Both the position numbers and the translations under genes were made by a program. Below the pieces are notes generated by a model that saw only the letters and a program-made list of their open reading frames with translations, ran no database searches and had not been told where the DNA came from. This document shows positions 1 to 9,700 of a stretch of DNA of 9,931 nucleotides, in pieces (position 1 is the stretch's first letter; every line of letters begins with the position of its first letter). The DNA is from Kiritimatiellales bacterium (GTDB taxonomy: Bacteria > Verrucomicrobiota > Kiritimatiellia > Kiritimatiellales > Pontiellaceae): positions 1 through 9,931 of the forward strand of contig WFRA01000360.1 in assembly GCA_015486775.1 (NCBI GenBank). The letters run 5' to 3'.

Positions 1-1
1 G

Positions 2-733
2 TTCAGCAATGCGGCCAGCTACTATGCCGGCGACCGGCCTCGCGACCTCTCCGTTGCGGACATGAACGGCGACGGCATTGAAGACCTAGTGGTTTGCAAC
101 GAATATTCCGACAACGTCGGCGTGCTGCTCGGCAACGGCGACGGCACCTTTGCCGCCGTCGTCCCCTACGCCTGCGGCGACGGCCCCTACGCGGTGGCTG
201 TGGACGACCTCGACGGCGATGGAAACAACGATGTGGCCGTGGCCAACAACAACGACAACACCATGTGCATCCTCTTCGGTATCGGCGACGGCACGCTCCA
301 GTCCGCCGTAAGCTATGCGGCCGGAACCGATCCGCGCAGCATCGCCATCGCCGATCTGGATAAGGATTCGACGCCGGACATCCTGGTGGGCAACTTTAGT
401 TCTGACAGCATCTCGTTCTTCCAAGGTTTGGGAAGCGGTTTGGTAACCAATGTGGCGAGCTGGACGGTCGGGGATGGCCCCTGGGGCGACATCGTTGTCC
501 AGGACATCAACGGCGACGGACGAAAGGATTTGGCGATCGCGCTCTACTACGCCAGCCGCCTGGCCGTGCTCCAGCAGGATGCCTCGGGGTCGTTCGGTTC
601 GCCTGTCAAGTATTCGGTGGGCTCCAACCCGATCGATGTGGCCGCCGGGGATTTGAACGGCGATGGCCGCGTTGATTTGGCGACGGTCAACTACAGTGGA
701 AACAATATCGGCGTCTTGCTTGGGAACCGGGAG
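2..733 (+). repeat. Propeller A: five complete and one partial VCBS/FG-GAP calcium-loop repeats
   Basis: Metal-binding loops of the form D-x-[ND]-x-D-x-x-x-D begin at codons 59 (DMNGDGIED), 206 (DLDGDGNND), 353 (DLDKDSTPD), 503 (DINGDGRKD) and 650 (DLNGDGRVD). Each is followed by a hydrophobic strand and a phrase such as VGVLLGNGDGTF. The period is 147 bases (49 residues), except one step of 150. The first 57 bases are the last strand of an earlier repeat, so the window opens inside the array. FG-GAP/VCBS repeats are the blades of seven-bladed, integrin-like propellers that bind calcium in these loops and often serve in ligand binding or scaffolding. By analogy with propeller B, two more blades should lie upstream. 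The array ends near codon 734, where a PPC-like domain begins. Confidence 0.9.
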
Positions 734-3700
734 GAATCCATGGCCGAATTCCCGGCCGGGTCGGGACTTTTCAGCGCCTTTGGCTACGGCAACATCCACG
801 ATGCGTCCGATTCCGACTATTGGAGCTTTAGTGCGCAGGCGGGCGACATCGCCACGGTGGCGTGCGAGGTTCCCGGACATCCGACAGCCAGCCGGTTGAT
901 CTATGAGCTGTACGACCCAGCCGGAAACAGGCTGACCTATTTCTCCGGGGACTACTATGGTGGCTACGGGCAGTCGGCGCCGGTCACATTGCCGACGGAT
1001 GGCCGCTACTCCGTGCGGGTGGCGCAGAGCGACGCCTATCGGGGGGAATACAACATCGCGGTCCAGTTGGCGCGCCCGCCGCTGCAACCCGAATCCGAGG
1101 CCAACAACGACATCGCCAATGCCGATGCCCCGCTCTTTTCCCTGAACGCCGGGCACTCCGAGGCGCAGGTCTGCGGTTTTGTCAACTGGGCCGCAAACAC
1201 GGACGATTTCTATAGCCTGGGCAACCTCCCGTCGGGTACGGTGGTACAGGTCTCCATGGAGCTGCCCGCCCGTAGCGCGCTCGTTCCCTACCTGAACATG
1301 GTAGATGGATCGGGTGCCTATCTGGCGGTGACGACCAACCAGATGCTTTCGCTCGACGGCTCCTCCGACTACATGCGCCACGCCACGACGGGCATCGACC
1401 CGCGCAGCGGCACGGTCGAGGGCTGGGTCTATCCGAAGGAGAGCGGCGACTGGGGCTTCTGGCAGACCCACGATTCCACCAGCCAGAACTGGGCGGACTG
1501 GATCGCCATGTTTGCCTGGTACGACAATCCGAGCACCTTCTATTTCCGCACCGGGAACGGATCTTCCGCAACGGCGCAGGACGTCAACTTCGGCACCACG
1601 AACTTCATCCCGCCCTTCGTCTGGACGCATTTGGCGTTCACCTGGGGCGGCAGCAACCTGAACGCCTATGTGAACGGCACGCTGGTGGCCTCGCGCACCA
1701 ACGCCGTCCTCCAGGACACGATGGATCCCTACGCCATCATCGGGCTGGGTCATGGCCGCTGGCTCAATGGCTGGATCGACGAGTTCCGCATCTGGAACCG
1801 CCCGCTGAGCCCGGCCGAGATCAATACCTACAAAAACCAGACGCTGACCGGATCGGAAAGCGGACTCGTCTCCTATTGGAACTTCGACGGCGACACGCTC
1901 GATGCCACCGCCAACGGCAACGACGGCGAGCTCTTCAACCAGGCGCACCTCGCCAACAAGGAGTTCCCCGATGATCCTTCGAGCTACCCGACCAACTTCA
2001 CCTTCGTCACCCGCACCAACGGCGACTACTATGTGCGCGTGGGCGCGGCGCTCGGAACGGCGGGGATAACGAACCAATATATCCTGAACCTCTCGGCCTA
2101 CGATTCGACGATTCCCTTCGTGGCCTCGGAAACCCTTCCAATGGCCGGAACCACGAACGAAACCCTCGTCGACAGCTTCTCGGTCACCTTCTCCGAAGAG
2201 ATGGACGTGGCCAGCGTCACCAACCCGGCCAACAGCGCGCTGGTGGAAACCTCCGGCGGGGCGGCCTATGCGCTGGCGGTGGACTATTCCAGCGGAACGG
2301 TGGCCAGCTTCTCCATCACGGACGGGCCGTTGCAGCCCGGTGCCTACCGCTTCGTCCTCTCGACCAACATCACCGACCGCAGCGGAACTTCCCTGACGGC
2401 CTACACGAACGAATTCGCGATGGCCGGGCTCGACGGCTACCTGCTTGAAAGCCGCCACAACGGCGATGCCGACCTATACACCACGCTCAACGGCGCGGGC
2501 ACGAACCTGCTCGACGGCACCTTCTCGCAAACCGACTCGCTCTCGACGGGCACCGGCCCGTGGGATCTGGCCTCCGGCCTCCTTGACGGCGATGCGTTCC
2601 CGGATCTGGCCGTGGTGAACTACCAGTCCCACACGGTTTCGATCCTGCTCGGAACCGGAACCAACACCTTCAACATTTCCACCAACATCGCGGTGGGCTC
2701 CAACCCGCGTGCCGTGGCGGCGGGCTTGATCAACGGCGATGCCTATCTCGACCTGGCCGTCGCTTCCGAAGGCCCCGACACGGCAACCATCCTGCTGGGC
2801 GACGGTGCGGGCGGTTTCGCGGCTGCGGGAACCTACGGGGTCGGCGCAAACCCATACGATCTGGTGCTGGCCGACTTCAACGGCGACGGCGATCTCGATC
2901 TGGCCACGGCCAGTACGGGTTCCGACACGCTGAGCATCCTGCTGGGTGCTGGGGATGGAACCTTCGGCGCAAAGACCGACTATCCCGCAGGAAACGATCC
3001 CTGGAGCCTCGCGGCGACCGACTTCAACCAGGACGGAACCAACGACCTCGTGGTGGCTTCCTACTACGACGGAACCCTCCATTTCTTCGAGGGGCAGGGG
3101 GATGGAACCTTTGCAAACACCACCAACCTCGTGGTGGGAACCAAGGCCAACGGGGTGGTTTCCACAGACCTCAACTTCGATGGGTTCGCCGATCTCGCCT
3201 GCGTCGACTACGACAACGACCGCGCGGTCGTCCTGCTCGCGGACGGGGCGGGCGGTTTCCAATCCCCGGAAACGTTCTGGACGGGCGATGGCCCGGCCGA
3301 CCTGGCCATCCGCGATATGGATGGCGACTCGATCCCCGACCTCGTGGTGGCCAATCGTTCCGCCGATTCGCTGGCCGTCCTGCATGGCGACGGATTTGGG
3401 CAATTCGCCGCGCCGGTTATCACCGCTGTGGCCGACGATCCCGCGATGATGGCCGTGGCCGACTTCGACCTGGATGGGAATCCCGAAGTGGCCGTGTCGC
3501 ACTACTACAACAATTCCGTGCGCGTTTATGCGCCCAACACGGCGGCGCTGCTGCCCGTGGACGCCCCCGACGGCTCCGTGCGCCAGCAGCATGGCCGCGG
3601 AACGCTGGATTCTTCGGCCGATGTCGACAACTGGAGCTTCTTCGCCGAGGCGGGCGACCAGCTGGTTCTCGGCATGGACGTGCCGAACCACTCGATCTAC

Positions 3701-6700
3701 TATTCCCGCAGCCACTACGAAATCTACGATCCCGATGGAACCCGCCTCTTGAACATCTACTCCGATGTCTACGGTTACGGCGAGTCGCAGCCGCTTTCGT
3801 TGACGATGAGCGGAACCTATCGCCTACGGGTTACACCCGTTGACAACTATGACGGGGAATACCGCTTCCGGGTCACGACCGTGTCGCCTCCGGCCCTCTA
3901 CGAGACGGAAGACAACGGTTCGATCGGCGCCGCCGATGTTCCGCAGTTCGCCGCCTCCGCCGGAAGCCTGGCGGCAACGATGGCCGGTTCGATCGAGGGC
4001 AACGACCCCAACGGCGACTATTTCAAGCTGGGGAACCTGGGCACGGGCACCGAGATCGGCCTGCAGGTGGAATTCCCGCAGTCGAGCACGCTGGTTCCAT
4101 CCCTTGGAATATATGATCCCTCCGGCACGCTGGTGGCTTCGGGCAGCCCGGCCTCCAACCTGATCTACACCGCAACCACCAACGGCGACTTTGCGGTTCG
4201 CATCTACGATTCGGCATCGACGCGCGGCATCGACGCGCTCTACCGCTTGCGGCTGGCGCTCTCCGATTCGACCGCCCCGGTGGTCGAGAGCATTTCGCTC
4301 CCGGCCGAGGGGGCGCAGGTGAACGACATTGTCTATTCGTTCGACGTGGTCTTTTCCGAAGGCATGGATATTTCCAGCGCAACCGATCCGGCCAACTATG
4401 AACTCGTCAACGCCGGCGCCGACGGCCTCTTCGGCACGGGCGACGACGAGACCTACGATGTGGACGCCACCGGCTATGCCGGCGGGAACACGCTGGCGCT
4501 CGACATCGTCCAGTCCCCGCTCCAGCCGGGCAAGTTCCGCTTCACGGTGGCGCGCGATGTAAGCGACCGGATGGGCAACTCCATGGTGCTCGACGTGGTT
4601 CGGAACTTCGAGATCACCACCCCGGCCAACATGGTCTACGAAGGGCGCGACAACGACTCCGCCGCCACCGCCACGGCACTGGCGATGGTGGCCGACCCCG
4701 ACGGACTGCGCACCGGCGGCGGCCGCGGTTCGCTCAAGGACAACAACGATGTGGACTACTACGCCTTCGAGGCCTCCACCAACGAAACCCTCGTGCTGGG
4801 CATCGACCAGATCAACTATGGTTCCGCACGGAGCCTGCGCTACCGCGTGGTGGATTCCAACGACACCGTGCTCGTCGAGCTGGTCTCCGACTACTACACG
4901 CAGCGCGGGCAGACCGCCCCGTTCGCGGTTCCAGCCTCCGGAACCTACTATGTGCGGGTCAGCGCCAACAACGACTACCGCGGCGAATACCGCATCCGGG
5001 TGCTTGCCGCCACCGCTCCGGCCACGCTCGAGTCGGAGGCCAACGGCGATATTGCCTCGGCGAACCCGCTCTCCATCCAGACCGTGGGCATCACCAACTC
5101 CGCCAGCGCGGCGGGTTATGTGGCCTCCACCACCGACAACGACTATTTCGAGATCGGTTCCGTTACCAACGACATGACCGTCCTCGTCGGCGTGCGCGTG
5201 CCGACCAACTCGACCCTTTCCCCGGCCGTGAGCGTCTACAACGCGGCGGGAAGCTACATGCCCGAAGAGGGCGTGGCGGGCGACGGCTCCGCCGAGGTGC
5301 GCATCACCTCCAGCAACCGCTACTTTGTCGTGATTCGCGGCGCGGAAAGCACCGGCGGCTTCGGGCAGGACTACATGCTCGACACCGAAATCCTCCCGAC
5401 CGGCGAGGTCGTTATCCCCAACCTGCGCGTCACGCAGGTGACGGTGCCTTCGGCCAGCGGCATCCAGAGCGGCGACTCCGTCTCGCTCTCCTACGTGGTT
5501 GAAAACGAGGGTTCCGCCTCCACCGTCGGCGGCGCGTGGCTCGACCGCGTCGTGCTCTCCTCCAACCGCATCATGGGCGACTCCGACGACTATCCGCTCG
5601 GCTCCTTCGCCCACGGCGGCGACCTGGCGCCGGGCGCCGCCTACACCAACCTGGTGTCGGTGGACATCCCCGACGGCATTGCCGGCCCGTTCTACATCGT
5701 GGTCTACACCGACTTCGGCGACCAGGTCGACGAACGCCTCTTCGACGGCGACAACGCATCGGCCTCGCCCATCACCTTCTCGGTCGCCCTGTCCGACTAT
5801 CCGGACTTGCAGGTCGAAAACCTTTCGGTCTCCGGCAGCAACGAGGTCGGCCAGGTGCTTTCCATTGCCTGGAACACCGCCAACCGGGGTGCCGCCGCTT
5901 CCGGCTCGATCCACGAGCGCGTGCGGATTGTGCGCGCCGACACGGGCGCGGATCTCTTCAACCAGACCTACGCCGTGCCCGGCCCGATCGCCGTGGGTGC
6001 CGTCGTTCCCCATTCGCTCTCCTACACGACAACCGTCGGTGTGGCGCACGAGGTGCTCGTCACGACGGACTCCGCCAACGAGGAGTTCGAGTACGGAACA
6101 AGCCACGCGGAAGCCGAGCAAAACACCGCGTCGGTTTCCAAGCCGGTAGCCTGGTTCTACAACGTCTTGCTTTCGGCTTCTCCCGAGGCCGGTGGAAGCG
6201 TTTCCGGCGCGGGGCACTTCCCGGAAGGAACCATCGTGGAGGTCGACGCGCAGGTGAACACCAACGTGCTGCCCTACACCTTCGTCAATTGGACCACGCA
6301 GTGGGGCGGTTTCCAGAGCTCCGCCTCCAACTATGTCTTCCTGCTGACCGGCGACCGGACGTTGCGGGCCAACTTTATCCTGCCGCAGTTTACGCTGAGC
6401 GCGTCGCGCCAGCCCGAGGCCGGCGGTTCGGTCTACGGCGCGGGTAGTTTCGACTATGCCTCCACCAACGTCCTGCGCGCCTATCCCGGCCCGGGCTACC
6501 GCTTCGGCCACTGGTCGGAAGGCGCCGTGGATCTGGGAACCGCCACTTCGGTGACCAACGTGATGCTCTCCGACCATGCGCTGACCGCCTGGTTCGAGGA
6601 GCTCAATCCCTTCCACGATGTCGCCACCTCCACCGAACCGGCCGGCGTGGCGACGGTGACCGGCGCCGGGCACTACACCAACGGCACCGTGGCGGTCTTC

Positions 6701-9700
6701 TCCGCCCCGCAGATGCCCACCAACGCCACCAGCCGCTTCCTCTTCCAGCGGTTGGAACTCAACGGCGGATACCTGACGGCCTCCTCGTCGTACACCAACA
6801 CCTTCACGACGCTTCAGCCCTCGAACATGACGGTGCTGGCGCGCTACACCTCGCAGCCGATCGAGCCGCAGGTGCGGATGGTTTCGCGCAACTACAACGA
6901 TCCGGTTCCGGCAACCACCAACTTTGCCGCGGCCATCGTCTTCGACCGCTCGATGAACCCGGCGGTCGAGCCGCTGGTGCTCTTCTCCAACACGGTGGAC
7001 CAGTCGGTCTTCGTGGCGTCGAGCAACGGGGTCTGGGGAAGCACCACCACGTCCAACGACACCTTTAGCCTGCAACCCATCACGTGGGGCAGGGGAATGG
7101 ACGGCGACTACCTGCTCCAGGTTTCGCAGGCCACCGACCTCTACGGCGAGGCCATGGGCGCCACCAACGCGGCGGCGGTCGAGGTCAACTCCACGCCTCC
7201 GGACAACCCGCTCTTCGCGGTGGCCAGCTCCAACGCCACCTCGGCCACGCTGGAATGGCCGGGCTACGCGGCGCCGTCCGATCTGGAAGGCTTCCGCCTC
7301 TACCTCGAAACCAACGCCTTTTCCAATGTCGGGAACCTTTCGCCGATCGGCTTTGCCCCGGCGGCGGCGCTCTCCGCCGCGGTGGACGGCATCGAGCTCG
7401 ACACCGACTACTATGTCGCTGCGGTCGCGGTCGATGTGGCGGGCAACATGGATACGGCGGTGACGGGACTCTTTGTGCGGGTCGACAGCGTCGTTCCGCC
7501 CGCCGTCGTATTGACGGCAACTGGGCTGGGCGCGGATAGCGTGCAGCTCTCCTGGAACAGCTACGACACCACCGAGTTGTTCGGCCTGGCCGGCTTCGAG
7601 ATCTATTCCGAAACCACCGACTTTGCCGACGTGGCGGGATTGACGCCATCCACCACCGTGGATGCCTCCGCAAAAACGATCCTGCTCCAAAACCTCGACC
7701 GCCAGACCGACCACTACTTCGCCGTCGTGGGCTACAACGGCCTCGGGCAAAAAGTGACGGCGGTCGCGACCGTCTCGTGGTCGGACCCCTACGCCGGACT
7801 GATCACCAACAACCTGGCGATCGACGGCAGCTTCGAGATCTACCGCGACATCACCGTGGCGAGCAACGCCGTCCTGACCCTGGAACCGGGCACCACCCTG
7901 CGCTTCGCGCCGGGAACCGGCCTGTGGGTCGATGGCGCGCTGGTCGCCGAAGGCACGGTCTTCGATCCGATCACCCTCACCTCCGCCAGCGCGTCGCCGG
8001 ATCGCGGCGACTGGAACGGGCTGGTGCTCGGCCCGAACGCGTCGGCCTCTTCGCTGCGCCACCTGTGGGTCATGTATGGCCACGGCATCCATCTCGATGG
8101 TTGTGTGCCAACGGCCACCGCGCTTTCGGCGCTGTTCAACGCAACGAGCGGCCTGGCGCTGGAAAACAACGCCGCGCTGGCCACCGAAGACCTGCTGGCG
8201 CAATACAACGCGGTGGGGCTGATGCAGTCGGACACCTCGCTGTTGAGCGTGAGCAATTCGATCGTGGTGAACAACGACACCAACGCCTTCGCGGCGGGAA
8301 GCTCCCCGCTGATGGCCAGCCATGTCTGGTGGGGTTCCACCAACGCCGCCGAAGTGGCCGCCGGGCTGGAAGGAACCGTGGGCGCGTCGCCCTATCTGGT
8401 GACCGAACCGCTGCTGACCCCCGCCGCCGACACGGCGGACGGCCTGCACGATGTGGGCACGCGCACCGTGGCCATGAAATATGCCTGTCGCATTGCGGAA
8501 TCCTTCCGCGTGAGCGAGGACTCCTCGTTCGCGGGCGCTTTCTTCCACGACTTTGTGGCCACCAATTCCGTCCTGCTCTCCGAGGGGGGCGGAAACAAGA
8601 CGCTCTACATCCAGTACCGTAACGTCAATGGCGAGACCAACGCGCCGATCGTGCTGCCGCTCAACTATGTGACCGACGGGCCGACGCTCCAGGCGTTCAA
8701 CCTCTCCGAGGGGCAGTTCCTGCAGCGGCCCTATGTGGTCGAAGCCTCGGCGACCTCGCCGCTGGGCGTGGCCGCTTCGGAATTCTATGTCGACGATGCG
8801 CTGGTGGCCTCCACCAACGGCGGAACGCTCAAGGTGCTGTGGGATATCCGCACGGAGGCCGACGGCCTGCACCGCGTCAAGTTCCTGGCGCGCGACCCGC
8901 AGGGTGCCTTCTCCACCCAGGCGTACAATGTCTGGATCTCGCACGTTCCCCCGCCGGTTCCGGCCTGGACGCTTCCAGCCACTGGAACCGTGACCGCCGC
9001 CTCGTCGGTCGACGTGGCCGGAACGGCCGAGCCGCTGGTCGAGCTACGCATCGCGCGCAACGCCGCCGTGGTGGCCAACACCGTTGCGGACATCGACGGA
9101 AACTTTGCCGTGGCGGGCATCCCGCTGGTCGAGGGCGCCAACGACCTGGTGGTCGTGGCCCACGACGACCTGGGCACCGCCTCTTCGAGCGCGCGGCGCG
9201 TGATCCGCGACACCGGCAGCCCCGAGGCCGTCAGCCTCGACACGGCTCGGTTCTCGCCTGCGAGCGGGGTCTACCTGGAATGGAGCCAGGCGCCCGTCGG
9301 CGAAGCGCCGACGAGCTTCCAGGTCTTCTGGGACACCAACAGCTTCGCCACCGCCGCCGCGGCGGCGAATACCGGCAGCGTGGTTTCGGTCATGAGCGCA
9401 AACGTGGATGGACTCGCCGACGGGCACTACTACTTCGGGGTCGTCGGGTTCGACGGTGCGGGCAACGAGAGCGCGCTCTCGAATTTGATGGAAGCGGACT
9501 ACGACACCACGCCGCCGACCTTCTCGATCGGCTACGACCGCTCGTCGCCCGTTGGCCCGGGCACGCTGCATGTGGTGCTGAGTGCCAACGAAGCGCTTTC
9601 GGGCACCCCCGACCTGCTCTTCCTCCCGCTGGGCGCCTCGGGGCCGACCATGGTGGCGCTCACCAACACGGCGCCCAACACCTTCGAGGGCGATTTCGTG

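Noticed and set aside
62..64. In-frame ATG near the left edge as a possible gene start
   Set aside because: It lies inside the metal loop DMNGDG. The frame is open before it and already encodes the preceding blade strand, and I see no ribosome binding site ahead of it.
86..2458. A 790-codon open frame on the minus strand
   Set aside because: Same codon-avoidance shadow; it begins and ends at chance codons inside the sense domains.
2576..3490. The 147-base periodic block read as a CRISPR or satellite array
   Set aside because: The repeats diverge at the DNA level and are conserved as protein blades with calcium loops; there are no constant repeats with unique spacers.
2474..3715. A 413-codon open frame on the minus strand opposite propeller B
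   Set aside because: It is periodic only because the sense propeller repeats every 147 bases; the sense repeats carry the conserved metal ligands.
7274..7297. GGAAG-G-CTTCC and similar short GGAA/TTCC inversions
   Set aside because: The arms are only 4-5 bp and the orientation is opposite to the recurrent palindrome; many such are expected in GGA/TTC-rich coding DNA.
3824..8944. A 1,706-codon open frame on the minus strand
   Set aside because: It is exactly in register with the sense codons and exists because TTA, TCA and CTA are avoided. Its translation is a low-complexity Gly/Arg/Val/His-rich sequence with no domain, while the sense strand encodes clear domains throughout.
8972..8989. LPATGT, resembling an LPxTG sortase signal
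   Set aside because: It is internal, with no following hydrophobic segment or basic tail, and the frame continues through more Ig and FN3 domains. It coincides with the DNA palindrome.
9044..9571. A 175-codon open frame on the minus strand
   Set aside because: It is again the in-register shadow of the sense gene, bounded by the sense CTA codon at 9044.
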